64,000 nt of DNA, taken from positions 25,324,604-25,388,603 of the forward strand of contig OY365810.1 of the NCBI GenBank assembly GCA_959347315.1, in the 5' to 3' direction. A program made the position numbers and the translations under genes. Positions 1 to 10,995 of the stretch are shown here, piece by piece; the stretch's first letter is position 1, and each line of letters starts with the position of its first letter. Below the pieces are notes generated by a model that was given only the letters and a program-made list of their open reading frames with translations, was not told where the DNA came from and searched no databases. The DNA is from Bimastos eiseni. Its lineage: Eukaryota; Annelida; Clitellata; Crassiclitellata; Lumbricidae.

Positions 1-194
1 CCAACAGCGGCGGCTCTTCTGGGATCGCTGGAGGTTGGAGAGTGACGTCGTCACCCTACTGTACAAATACCACAGACACCCAATGACGTATCTATGGTGA
101 GTACAGGAGGTCATCTAATACGTCTGACCCCAATTATTGCATACATGCAGGGCCTATAAAGTTGGTTAACCTCCCAAAGGTCTACTCAGCCTTC

Positions 195-420
195 CATTCG
201 CTAGGCGTCTCTGGCACTGTTCAAGGTCATGTCTTCCAGATCCTTCTCTGTTAAGACCATATATATGCAGCTACTGTTTGCAACCCCTCCCACTCACCTG
301 CCATGTCCCTCAAGGCACCGTCCTAGGTTCATTCCTCTTCGATAATATACCACTCCATTATGACCCACACCTGTAGGCCTACGCAAATGTCATCCAAGTT
401 CCAACTCTACTCAGAGTTTA
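195..420 (+). mobile_element. L2/CR1-type LINE reverse transcriptase remnant
   Basis: Broken reading frames on the plus strand keep RT landmarks in the right order: a GVSGT-like stretch near 205-220, the primer-grip region as CHVPQGTVLGSFLF near 300-345 (compare GVPQGSVLGPLLF in the LINE at 36-37 kb), a TTPL-like stretch, and the catalytic region near 368-400. There the usual HLYADD reads HL, stop, AYANV. Relative to the related LINE, the YADD codons are interrupted by a 6-base GGCCTA insertion at 376-381. No single frame is open across the segment, so this is a dead fragment. Upstream and downstream parts of the element are not recognisable. Confidence 0.65.
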
Positions 421-1310
421 CTGAAATAAAAAGTAATACAGACTAGGCCTAGTCATTGTTTAGTATAGGCCTGCTTAAGTTTTGTAAATCTTTATATGAG
501 ATTGTGAACACTGTGTTAACAGCTAAAACTGAAAAATTAAATTATAGGGTGACACGAAAGTTCGTTCACCGTTTTCAAATGCGTTTTCTCAGGATGGGCT
601 TCATATTTGTTTCTGATATTTTGTCCGTGCATACACAAGTCAAATGAAAGATACTGGTACAAATTTGGCTTTGCTCCGGTCAGCGGTTGCCATTATATAT
701 CAAAAACATTGAAGAGGACCAGTTTCCCGGAAAAACTGCCGATACGGAACGATACAATTCAATGTTCATGATAGGCCTTTATATCTTCTATCAATGAGAA
801 ACAAACTGACAAACCGCAGTAAGTTACAAAAGGACTGAAAAGGTCAATGTTCGTTGTTCGCGACCAGATCGGCTGAGAGGGTCATGACAAGTACAATTAA
901 GCCTACTTTTTATTCTTAGCTATAAATTTCAATTAATAAAGAAACCTGGAGATTCAAGTTCTATCGTCTTTTACTGGGAGAGTAAACGGGTGTAGTCTAG
1001 GGCGTAGTTTTATATTATCTCTGTATAAGCAAAATATTGGGCCTAGTAGACCATAACACAATATTTTTATCTTAAAGGTCTTACAGATGTATAGTATACC
1101 CCGGCTATTAGCGTACAGTATTTTCGTTCTGCTTAATGACAGCACCGTCTCTGTATGGCATACATGTAGACTGAAACAGCGACTGAAGTGTGTCCCATCC
1201 TTTATTGATCTCCACGCACGTTGGAGGCGACGTTTGAGCTGATCAAAGTTGACTGATGTAAATTTATTTTACGACGCATCCGTAACAAGGATGATATGCA
1301 TCTGATCAAA

Positions 1311-1421
1311 GTTCTTTGACTCATGAGAGTTTCTTTGACTCATGAGAGTTTCTTTGACTCACGAGAGTTTCTTTGACTCATGAGAGTTTCTTTGACTCAT
1401 GAGAGTGTCTTTGACTCATGA
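1311..1421. repeat. 19-bp minisatellite (TTTCTTTGACTCATGAGAG)
   Basis: About six near-identical 19-bp units in direct tandem. One unit has CACGAG instead of CATGAG and the last is slightly diverged. The unit contains the palindrome CTCATGAG. The few mismatches suggest recent expansion. Confidence 0.9.
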
Positions 1422-1931
1422 TCTTTATACACGCTGAGAGACAGAACAATACTCCACGAGTTCGCAATAGGAAAAAGGTGAGGTTGTTGGGTGGACAATC
1501 CTTCAACACTATGTGTGACGGGAGTTTGTAGTCTATAGCCACTTCGAATCGTCGTCACAGCTGATGTGTGACAGCCTCCACCATATCCTGTTGAAATAGG
1601 CCTATTCCCAACAAATAACTTTCGTGGCATAACGCTGCCGTTGTCTCTCAAACGCTGGCTTCTTGTTTTGCTCGAGAATGTTTGTAACAGAGATGTAACA
1701 AGGTTGCGAAAGTGGGGAGGGGTGGGGTAGGGAGGTAATTTTTAAAATAATGCGCGAAGCGCAATAAAATCCCCCCCCCCCGCTACTTTTTGAATTTTGA
1801 CCCAAGAAATTTGAAAGAATGAGGGGGCACAAATTATCTTAACAAAAGTCATCTAAACATAATTACTCCATAGAAATAGGATATGCAGGAGACTTTAAAA
1901 ATATAGGCTTACACTATAAAGCAGGCTTCAT

Positions 1932-2042
1932 ATTTTGTACAATATACATTAAAAATTTTTGTACAATATACATTAAAAATTTTTGTACAATATACATTAA
2001 AAATTTTTGTACAATATACATTAAAAATTTTTGTACAATAGA
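1932..2042. repeat. 24-bp AT-rich minisatellite
   Basis: Four to five copies of a 24-bp unit (GTACAATATACATTAAAAAT plus TTTT), almost identical until the last copy. The AAAAATTTTT junctions make it self-complementary. Confidence 0.9.
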
Positions 2043-2316
2043 CAGTAAAATTGCATGCAAATTAATCTTTTCTATCATCATGAGGCTAGTGACATGGTCA
2101 TTGCAAGAGCGAATAGGCTGGATGCCAAATAAGTTTCGGCTTTAACTTGCTGCAAGATTCATGTCAACGTATAGGTTATGTAGAACTAATATTTGACATG
2201 CATGTATACGGACATTTCTCTAGCGCCTTATAAATTACTTACTTAATATGCCAAAGTTTTGATTAGAATTTCATGTTTAATCAATGACTACAAAACAACA
2301 ATAATGTGGCTATAAG

Positions 2317-3185
2317 CAGAGTTGTATGGTCTCGAGACGTCTAAAGACAGTTTTTTTAGTGTCTCGGTCTCGGAAGCCTGTTGTCTCGGTCTCGCGGTAG
2401 CGTCTCGAATTTTTAGAAACTGTCTTGAGGTGAAAGTCTTGTTCTGTCTCGAAAAGCGGTCTCGATAAGTTTCGCGTAAACTGTCTTAAAATTTTGCGCT
2501 AGAAACTGAAACGTGGATTTACGAGAAACGGTAGGCCTAGGCCTAATTCTGGTTAACGCGCGAGTCACATGATACTGAAATGAATTCAATTGTCTTAAAG
2601 TGGAAAATGTTTGAGAGAGAACCTGAAATTGTGAAGTTTGCGTTTAAGCAATTTGAAGTTAGGCCTATATATTGACTAACAGTAGCTATGGCGTGCCGTT
2701 TGTCGTTGATGTAAAACCAATCTAACCAAAACGACCGGAACAACTTCGAGTTTCTCAGGGTGAGTACGGATTGCGGAAATTTATTATTTCGTTTGGTATT
2801 TGGTATCGAATTTGCTTGTTTAAAATCGTCTAGAAGATTTCATACGTATCTAAAAAGACTTTCTTTATACTATTCAGAAGATAGGTCGACGAAGAGATAT
2901 CGAAAAAAGAAAACGCGGCAATAAAAAAACTGTTCTCGGGAATTGATACTACATACATTAAAAGTTTCAAATTGAAATTCCAAATGAATCTTATTCCCGA
3001 AAACTGATAAATTAGTATTTTATAGCCTTTTATATAGGATCCCTTGTCTTTTACTGTCTCGTACTGTCTCGAACCGTCTTGAACCTATAGTGCCTCGGTC
3101 TCGGTCTTGGTACCTCACTGTCTCGGTATCTCATTATCTCGGTCTCGTCTTGGTCTTGTTGTTTCAAGTCTTGCATAAAACACTG
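2317..3185. mobile_element. hAT-type non-autonomous element with GTCTCG-rich ends
   Basis: The element starts CAGAGTTGTATG and ends, read inwards from the other side, CAGTGTTTTATG. It is flanked on both sides by the same 8 bases GCTATAAG (2309-2316 and 3186-3193). An 8-bp target duplication with CAG(A/T)G ends is diagnostic of hAT superfamily elements. The first 150 bases and the last 140 bases are packed with GTCTCG/CTCGGT words in various spacings, while the centre is AT-rich and has no transposase frame. Dense subterminal short repeats are known as transposase-binding sites in hAT elements such as maize Ac. That role here is inferred. Confidence 0.85.
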
Positions 3186-4261
3186 GCTATAAGATGGTCG
3201 AGTACAGTTGACTGGTGATATAACAAGGCAAATGTCGAAATTCAATAGGCAGATTCTTAATTGGTTAAAAATTTTGGGCTTTAGGTGGAAGAGCAGCACT
3301 TGAACTAATCTAAAACTGGGTGGGCCGGTGCCCCTTACCCCCCGCTTGTTAGTAGTGGCGGCACTGCATGGCGTGCCAAAAGAAAGATAAAAGATAAATT
3401 TTTAACAAAATTAGGGTACATCTTTCAATATGTCTTAATTGAACATCACGTGCGGAACATGCGTATTGCCGCTATTGCGTACCAAATTTTCAAGGCCAGT
3501 ATCACCACTACATGTACTTGTTACAGCTCTGGTGTGTAATGTATACAGTAGGCCCTACTGAGAGTTGAGTACGGTACAATTTTGCACAAAATAAAGGCTT
3601 GCGAGACCTCAGTCCGTCATCCCACCCCACATCATTATTGACGGACTAATAAACTTCATCTGTGGAGCAGATCCGCCTGTGAATCCCAAACAGTAGCGTT
3701 TTTGTGCATTCGGTACATAAATACCTTGAACGGTGAACAAATTAACATTAGACCAGTCTTCCACCATCCATTGTCGATGCTCCTATATTCACTCAATTAA
3801 GCGACGTGAATAATGGTGACGTCATATCCAGACATGAGACAGATATGCACCTCACGCGCCGCAGCGTAGCCTGTAGGCTTGTACTGTCACTTCATTTAGG
3901 CCTAACGCTCGTTCGACTTGAAATTCTCAGGGCTATTTAATATGTGAGTCATGCATACGCTTGAATAATATTCGAGAGATTCGAATCATTTTGATTGAGA
4001 TATTTACGTTTGAAAACGGTGAACGAACTTTTGTGTCACCCTATGTAGATTAATTAGGCCTACATTATGGTGCTCCTTAGCGCTCAAATAATATAGTAGG
4101 CCTACGCCAATAATTATAATGTCTGACAACTGATTTGTAAATAATGAGGTCGCAACTCAATATTAAATCTTTAAAACTTCTGATATAATGTTTGGTAATT
4201 TATGGTTTTATCGTCCCAAGAAATGTAGCCCTATGCATGGTTTAAGGCACAATTGATAATC

Positions 4262-4486
4262 GATCCGGCTTCCATTTAGGCCTAGGTATTTTTCTTTTCA
4301 TCAATCCAGCTTCCATTTAGGTATATTTCTTTTCATCAATCGAGATTTTGCGTGTAGGCCTACACGACTTTGTTCACATCCGTCGCATCGATATTCTCGC
4401 ATCAAACTGGTTACGCTAAAATACCCTTTTGTGACAAGAAATAGACCTAAACATCTAAGTAGAAGCTGGATTGATGAAATGAATTA
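4262..4486. repeat. Tandem plus inverted copies of a ~45-bp unit
   Basis: Two direct copies of a unit (CTTCCATTTAGG ... TTTCTTTTCATCAATC) at about 4262-4343 are followed by an inverted, more diverged copy at about 4438-4486 (AAGCTGGATTGATGAAATGA). The first direct copy has an extra GGCCTA at TAGGCCTA (4277-4284) that the second lacks. The arrangement could fold into a hairpin and may be a MITE remnant. Confidence 0.6.
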
Positions 4487-5199
4487 TGCTGTTTTGGAAC
4501 AGTTTCAGGTGTTTCTTGAGTTCATTGCTTGCCGTTAATTTTTGGGACGCTAAAACCTTAAATTACGTAATGCTTTTCAATTTAAACAAAATAAAGAATA
4601 AAATTAGAAACTTTAATAATCGCTTTTATTCCCTTCCTCCGGCGCACGGGACACATCTGCCCCTCTGCAGTCTGCACCCACTAGATGCGCCTCGGGCAAC
4701 GGTCACATACTCACAGCAGCAGTGACCACTTGACGGTGAACAATAACAACGCACAAAGTTCTGTCGTGATTCGCATGATGTCGCTTTTCCATGCAAATCA
4801 ATTATTCTTAGTCAAATGTTCGCTAGATGTCAATAAGTTCGTTCAATCGTTGAATCTAATGCTGCTTATAGATTTTAATATTAGGGTGTTGTAAGCCTAA
4901 ATATGATTGAACATTGTTTCGTTGGTCGGTTATTGGATTAAGTCTGACATTAAGTGGATAGAATTATCGGTATCTCTTTCGTTGTCTTGATGCTTATATG
5001 GAGAGTTCGTCGGTCATGTTTTAAGCTGTCTGCACCCATTGCACGGTTTGCGACTTTGCGTCTGTAGTTAAGTAAGTTGTGTTGATTGTATGGAAAGAGT
5101 GAAAGACCATAATATCGGGACTGTACTTTTGCGGCGTTTGTTCAGCGAGCGCTGTTATTGGTTGACTAGAAGTAGATACGGACTTTATTTACCGATACT

Positions 5200-5870
5200 C
5201 TGGTCCGGATCAGCCAACTCGGGAGCCCTGGGCAAATATAAAGGTATAGCAGAGGGCCTCTAACATAAACGACATGTAAAGTTTGTAAACCCTAATCATA
5301 TTGTTCAAAAACATGTATTCCGGAATCCGGAGCACGAATTGTAAAGATACATTATACCATCATTGAAAACGGCTAGTATAGTTGAGGTATCTAATAATTT
5401 TAATAAATTGAAATGGATTAAATTATGAAATTAGCAATCAATCCATTAGTAGATAAGCTGGCTTACTTATAGTACTTAGGACTCCAACTTATATGTCTAA
5501 AAACCGACCCTAGCCCCAGCACTAACCATAAACAACCCTCACAACGCCCAATCTGACTCTAACCGACCCTCACGATGCATAATTATAAGAAAGTATAGGT
5601 TTTTAGAGTGCATTATTATTTAATTGCATTATGCATGAGTCGGAGTCCTAAGTACTATAAGTAAGCCGATAAGCTATATAGTAATATTTTTCTCATATAG
5701 GTCAACTGTGGTGTTATTGCACATCCTTCATTTGCTTGAAAAAATGTCGATTTACAGTATTTGGAGTTGCTGAAAAATTGTCACTTATTTGGTATTTGAT
5801 ATTTGGAAACCCCTCATAATTTGGGGGCCTTCGGCTTCAGCCCTTTAGTCCAATGGTTGATCCAGCCCTG
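5200..5870. mobile_element. Diverged hAT MITE (host of a nested MITE)
   Basis: The left end CTGGTCCGGATCAGCCAAC matches the inverted right end CAGGGCTGGATCAACCATT. The flanks CCGATACT (5192-5199) and CTGATACT (5871-5878) match at 7 of 8 bases, consistent with an aged hAT target duplication. Inside both ends are further matching GGGCCCT/AAGGGC-type words. There is no transposase frame. A separate 208-bp element sits inside, so this one is the older insertion. Confidence 0.65.
5460..5667. mobile_element. 208-bp MITE with perfect 8-bp TSD, nested
   Basis: Terminal inverted repeats of about 32 bp (GGCTTACTTATAGTACTTAG and onward, two or three mismatches in all) lie between exact copies of GATAAGCT at 5452-5459 and 5668-5675. 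The interior has ACCCTAGCCC/ACCCTCAC-like C-rich runs. The 8-bp duplication points to hAT or a similar superfamily, though the GG start is not the usual hAT CA start. It interrupts the element at 5200-5870 and is therefore younger. Confidence 0.85.
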
Positions 5871-5878
5871 CTGATACT

Positions 5879-7221
5879 ATAGTTTTTGCGATTTTACTTA
5901 CGGGCTATTTTACGCTTGTACTGTTTCTCATGGACCAGTCCTGTGGTAAAAAGTTTTGCAAATAAATTCCTTTGATTGATGATGACAGTCGTTGACGTGT
6001 TCCTCGATATCATCTCATTGATCCTTTTCGACGTTCATCGATCATATTGTTTGAGAATTGAGAGCGTCTTAGTTATTGTTATTGATCACAGAATTTGATA
6101 AAGCACTGTTTCTCAATGGTTACTCACAACGTTATTTCAGTGCTCGATGATAAAATTTAATTGGATTTTCATTCATCAAACTCAGTACTTGTATTAATTA
6201 GTTTTGTAGAAGCAATTCAGATTATTAGGCCTACATGGCCAGTCGAGTATGGTATTCTGTTCATGGGATTCTGTCCGGAGAGTCTGAGGCTGATCATTTT
6301 ATTCCATTAAATCATATCTTTTTACACGTTCAGAACAAGAATCACCCAGTCCTGGTTTCCTCAATCCTTCTTGCTTCAGGAAGCTATGGATTTGTCCCCC
6401 AATCTGAACTTGATGTATGTGGAATTTGCATGCAATGGAAGGCTTACATGTAATTGTGTAGTCAACATGCTTTGAATTAATTTTAATTGCAAATAATATT
6501 GGCATATGCATGTTAATTGTATAAAAGTAAATTTCTGACAGATCAACTGAAAGTCAGTGAAGTCGCTATCACATGTATTGGGTTGGGCCATTTATTCAAT
6601 TGGATCTTCTGGTAGAAGACAGACTCTGTACATGAGTGTAAAAACTGATGTTCACATGCTATTATTGAGCAGCTGAGCTGGATTAGAATTCGTTCACCAC
6701 AGTCTATGATCACATGTTACTACAAGTTCAATAATGTCAGTGTTAACTCTGATTGCTATATCCTGTTGTTTACAAATACGTTGTTCTATAAAGGTCGTAG
6801 TTTCAAAGTAATTGCTAATGTGTTCAATAAAACCATTGTCAGGTAGGAGTTGATTCAAAAGCAAGATGAGTTTAAATGTTGCACTTTCAACAGAAATGCT
6901 AAAATATATGTTGTTGGACTGTTGGCTAGCTAGTCATTTTGACCCTCCTTTGACAGCTTTAAGGACTTGGACAAAAGTCATCCACTCAGTATTGACAAAA
7001 AAGTCATGCCAGACATCTATGTGACATTTAATCTCTCAATCAAGAAGAGGGCTCTGTTGGATTCAAAACTCACTAATATTTCTGAGATCATTAATATGTA
7101 TTCACATCTGCCTACAAATGCATTGGCCTGGTTGGCCACCCATTGAATTAGTTCAAATTCAAAATAGATGCTGTACTTTAAGCAGATATTGAATGCTGGT
7201 CCTCCGTCATAATTTCATACT
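5879..7221. other. AT-rich unassigned DNA
   Basis: Only short chance frames are present. I see no exon with good splice sites, no RNA gene and no recognisable transposon. It contains one TAGGCCTA near 6227. Confidence 0.5.
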
Positions 7222-7300
7222 CTATATATATATTATTTATATATTATATATAATATATTATATATATGTATTATATATATATATTATATATATAATATAT

Positions 7301-7344
<44 letters not shown>

Positions 7345-7368
7345 TATGTATATATTATATATATATAT
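7222..7368. repeat. Compound (AT)n / TATATTAT tract
   Basis: About 145 bases made almost only of A and T, in alternating TATATA and ATTATAT blocks with two G interruptions. Confidence 0.95.
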
Positions 7369-8369
7369 TACTGACATTACTTACGCCACACTATATGCTG
7401 TTGCTGCCACTTCATTCCAATAACCTAGCCTTGGAAGTTAAATGGTTTTTTGTTGCTGCCTGCGGAATCAGCTGCCCCAAGAGGCTGACAATCTGCCTCC
7501 ATCTAGACCTATAAGCAACACTTAACACAATTGTCAATCTTCCGTTGTTTCCCATAACGTTTTAATTCTCCATTACGAACAATGGTCAGTGTCCCAGATT
7601 AATATTTTATGAGTTTAAATTAGTTACGAACTCATCATGTCTAATTGATGCATTGTTTTGTTTGTTACAATTCTTGGTGGTGCAATGTTTTGTCAAGGCA
7701 CATGGATGTCAGCTGTGGCACTTGGCACTTATAGAGTAGGGAATCAGGATCATGCCGGTTTGCTTGATATTATTTTTTTTCACTGCCAGATATGTAATAT
7801 ATATCTGTGTGTGTGTATGGGGAAGAGGGGTGTACCTATAAATTTAGCTGGTGTCTTCTAAGAGCCTCTCGAAGCTGTTATACTGCTGATTAGAGTAAGG
7901 ATGCTGTTGCTCGAAAAGAATGAAAATGTCATCTGCAGTACACTAACAGCAGCAGTTTTAGTATTCTCTCTTGCATGAACAAAATGGAAGAAAATTGAAA
8001 TTCTCTTACATGACTGAGCTGACTTTACTCAGCATGTCATAATAGGTTTGTTTGCTCTCGCCTGATTAACATTAGTACCTATACACTATCATGTTATGCA
8101 ATATTTTGATCATTTTGAAACATTGAAGGACTTTCAATAATGTACATTTTACTGAATTTTGATTTGTGAGAACGTATGAACGTAAGGATCAATGGATGTT
8201 AGTGATGAAATGTTTACCAAAACTGTAGCTTTTCTTACTTACTTAGCATGCATGTGAATCATTAAATTTAAAAATTGGTTATAATACCCAAAAACCAACG
8301 ATACTGATTTTTCTCACTCGTAGGCTTTGCTTAAAAATTATCTTTCGAACACTGCTCTACTCTCCTGGC
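7369..8369. other. Unassigned non-coding DNA
   Basis: No convincing open frame, transposon end or RNA gene was seen. Frames are short and codon use looks random. Confidence 0.4.
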
Positions 8370-8510
8370 TATATCTTTACCGTCTCTGCACCAAGGGATG
8401 TTGAACAAAGAGACCTTGTATATAATCAGAATCACAACACAATTAATATGGATGAGAATTACTCTCAGTGCAAGCATTTCTCACTCTTCTCTAGTCGTGC
8501 ACCATAGATA
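8370..8510. repeat. Diverged interspersed repeat, copy 1
   Basis: Matches 9655-9795 in the same orientation. Shared words include GGATGTTG, TTGTATAT, AATCACAACAC/CATCACAACAC and ATGGATG, with substitutions and small indels throughout. The family is not recognised. It may be part of a SINE, a LINE tail or an old local duplication. Confidence 0.6.
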
Positions 8511-9076
8511 TGGATTCTGCACAATTTATCTTTGTGATTAACACAACATTAAGGCTATTGTATTGAGCTAATCGCGTTATCATTATGATGATTTCCTGGC
8601 TGTGGCATTGCTGTGATGGTGTGCTGGCTGACATAAATGGAATTGAGGTCAATTTAGCCATGCTGACCAGCATTCTAATTATGGACAGGCATGTACCATC
8701 CTCGTTCTCCGAATGGCTTCTGTTTACATCTGTGATCAATTTGCACAATCACTTTTTCCGATCAATGATCATTTGAGAGTGATAGAATGACTAAATATTT
8801 GTCTGATAGAGGTGATCTTTCATTTGGTTGGTCAGTGGATTGAAATTGCTCCTGAGGTCTGTTCTGTGACCGGGAAATTTGTAATTCATATAATCATCAC
8901 ATCTTGTTGTGCCAACCCCGCATGAATGTCACACAGACATCGATAAAGACACATGAAAAGCTCGAGTGGTTTCGTTTTTTTTATAAAATACTTATTAATT
9001 ACAATATTATTTTTGTTCAAGGAGCCTTGATCAAATTATCTTACTGCTGTTAATCTGGTTGGTTACAGTAAAAAAA

Positions 9077-9278
9077 TATTGATTGATTGATTGACTGACT
9101 GACTGTCAGACTGACTCGCTCGCTCACTCACTCACTCACTCACTCACTAACTGCGTGATTGATTGATTGGTTGGTTGGTCGGTTGATTGATTGGTTGGTT
9201 GGTTGGTTGGTTGGTTGGTTGGTTGGTCGGTTGATTGGTTGGTTGGTTGGTTGGTTGATTGATTGATTGATTGATTGG
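9077..9278. repeat. Period-4 array drifting through several tetranucleotides
   Basis: Successive blocks keep a 4-base period but change unit: TGAT, TGAC, TCGC, TCAC, then TGAT and TTGG with occasional TCGG and TGAT. The minus strand stays open across it (Asn-Gln-Pro-Thr and Ser-Ile-Asn-Gln repeats), which is expected from the unit composition and is not evidence of a gene. Confidence 0.9.
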
Positions 9279-9654
9279 TAATGTGAAATTGGGCTTTGAC
9301 TTTTTGACCAAATCTGGCTAGCAACGTCAGTTTTCTTTTCCAGAGCCTTTCCATCTGTGTCCAGTGCTATGCTTTTTGAGTCATTGTCAGCCATGTTGTT
9401 GAAGACCAGCCTGATTTTTTTTTTATATCCATTGGCAGCTGTGGTTTGGTTGAATATTTGTTCTTGACGGCTTGCACCTTTCACATATAAAACGTTTATG
9501 TCAGTAATCAATGCATCTTTAGTTATATTTAGTTGTTGAGCAGCTGTGAACGTTATGATCTGATCCTATTATAATTCATATAGGCAATGTATGTAATCTT
9601 TGCATGATATACAATGTATGTGTGTTTGTCAGATGCAAATAACGATCACTCTAT

Positions 9655-9795
9655 CTGATCTTTATGTCTGTGCGCTGAAGGATGTTGCACAGATCGAGAT
9701 TGTATATTATATTTAACATCACAACACGATTATAAATGGATGTGGATAACGGTCAGTTTTAACAGTTCTCAATCTTTTCTAGGTTTTATGATGGT
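9655..9795. repeat. Diverged interspersed repeat, copy 2
   Basis: Partner of the segment at 8370-8510, about 1.28 kb away in direct orientation, sharing GGATGTTG, TTGTATAT and CACAACAC in order. The intervening DNA is not obviously duplicated. Confidence 0.6.
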
Positions 9796-9994
9796 TGACT
9801 TGTGATGATAATGATAGAAGAATATTGCAGCCCCTTATATATGCCTGATGGATAAACAGCTACAGGTATGATGTGTAGTGTCTTCAGTTTCCTAGACACA
9901 ATATGTCATATGAGGCAGGTTGCCTGATCTCGTCTTAGCCGACTCTGAGATGAACGTATGGTCAGTGTAATCAGTACAATGGAGTCTACTGGAG

Positions 9995-10100
9995 CAGTGA
10001 TTCTCAACCTGTGGGTCGTGACCCGCAAGTGGGTCGCAAAGAATATCCAAGTGGGTCGCCAACTTTTCTTTGAAATCGCTTTTTTCCACTTAAAACTATT
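9995..10100 (+). mobile_element. hAT terminus, solo 5' end
   Basis: Starts with CAGTGATTCTCAACCTGTGG and continues with repeated GTGGGTCGC/GGTCGTGACCC words. This is a terminal sequence type well known from hAT-family (Charlie-like) MITEs in many animals. I did not find a matching inverted 3' end or the preceding TACTGGAG downstream, so the other end is lost or decayed. Confidence 0.6.
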
Positions 10101-10404
10101 GTCACGTGAATCTAATGCGCTATATTTTCTATATATCGAGACCTTGTCAGTGTTGCTGCCATTTTAAACTACCTGCAATATTCTTTGTCTATCATTATCA
10201 TCATATATTTAAACTCTGAGACTGGCTGTTCAGTTATGATTACAATCAAGACTAAATAATTATAGAAATAGACTCTGTAAATAGTGACTTACGATTGTGT
10301 CTAACCAACATCAGCCCACGTATTGACTTAGGCCTACTTCTGGCTAAATTTGTAATTTGTAGATTTGGATGATTGACAGTAGTAAACTATTGGTTTTAAA
10401 TATT

Positions 10405-10585
10405 TCGCTTACCTATTTACATCAAGACTTATCTATTTACATCATACTTACCTACTGATATCAATGCTTATCTAATGACATCAAGACTTATCTATTGACA
10501 TCAGGAATTACCTATTGACATCAATAGTATTCAAAACTTAACCTATTGACATCAATATTTACCTAGTGACATAAATGCTTCACTG
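10405..10585. repeat. ~20-bp minisatellite (ACCTATTGACATCAA...)
   Basis: Eight or so degenerate units of the form ACCTATTGACATCAAGACTT, with variants TATCTA, ACTGATATC and one unit with an inserted stretch. The divergence implies an old array. Confidence 0.85.
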
Positions 10586-10859
10586 CAATTGGCTTTTCAG
10601 CGACTTTTTCACTATTAAAACCACTAGAGCAAGATTTGCCATTCTAGAAAGGTAGGCCTACTCGCATGTTTTTTTTTATCTCAGGGTAAGACAAGCGATA
10701 ATAACAAGCGTTAACTTAGAGAAGAGTTTGTATGAAGTGAAATTAGATTAGGTTATAGAATGGTTCAGATGATGGGTAATTAACTTGTCTCTGCCTTTGA
10801 AGAGACATTGCGTGACTGGAAGTTAATGGAAGCAATAAGTCGCTAGTTTTTCTGGAGTA

Positions 10860-10995
10860 GAATAAAGAGAGAGACACTGGCAGAGAGACGGACAGAGACA
10901 CGGACGGAGAGAGAGAGATCGACAGAGAGACGGACAGTGAGACGGGCAGAGACACTGACAGAGAGACGGACATAGAGAGACGGACAGAGACGCCT
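10860..10995. repeat. Purine-rich GAGA/GACA microsatellite
   Basis: Irregular GAGAGACGGACAGAGACAC-like array. Minus-strand frames are open through it (Ser-Val-Ser-Leu repeats) because of composition only. Confidence 0.9.

Larger units (their letters stand above)
545..4043. mobile_element. Putative 3.5-kb TIR element flanked by TA (no transposase)
   Basis: A segment at 545-580 (TAGGGTGACAC then AAGTTCGTTCACCG) recurs in inverted orientation at 4009-4043, with about 33 of 35 bases matching after the TA. Both copies begin with TA followed by GGGTGACAC at the outer edge, so they could be the terminal inverted repeats of one element with a TA target duplication, as in the Tc1/mariner superfamily. 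Nothing between them reads as a transposase. The interior holds minisatellites and a nested hAT MITE. The alternative is two independent short copies of the same repeat in opposite orientation. Confidence 0.4.

Noticed and set aside
1312..1421. CRISPR array
   Set aside because: Direct tandem repeats without spacers in eukaryotic DNA: a minisatellite.
3300..3365. hAT-like end (inverted CAGTGCCGCCACTAC) with GGGGGGTAAGGGGCACC interior
   Set aside because: No partner end and no convincing duplication. Possibly a remnant but too short to call.
9136..9511. Minus-strand 123-codon frame with Asn-Gln-Pro-Thr repeats
   Set aside because: The repeat part is the (TTGG)n array. The rest has no recognised domain or splice support.
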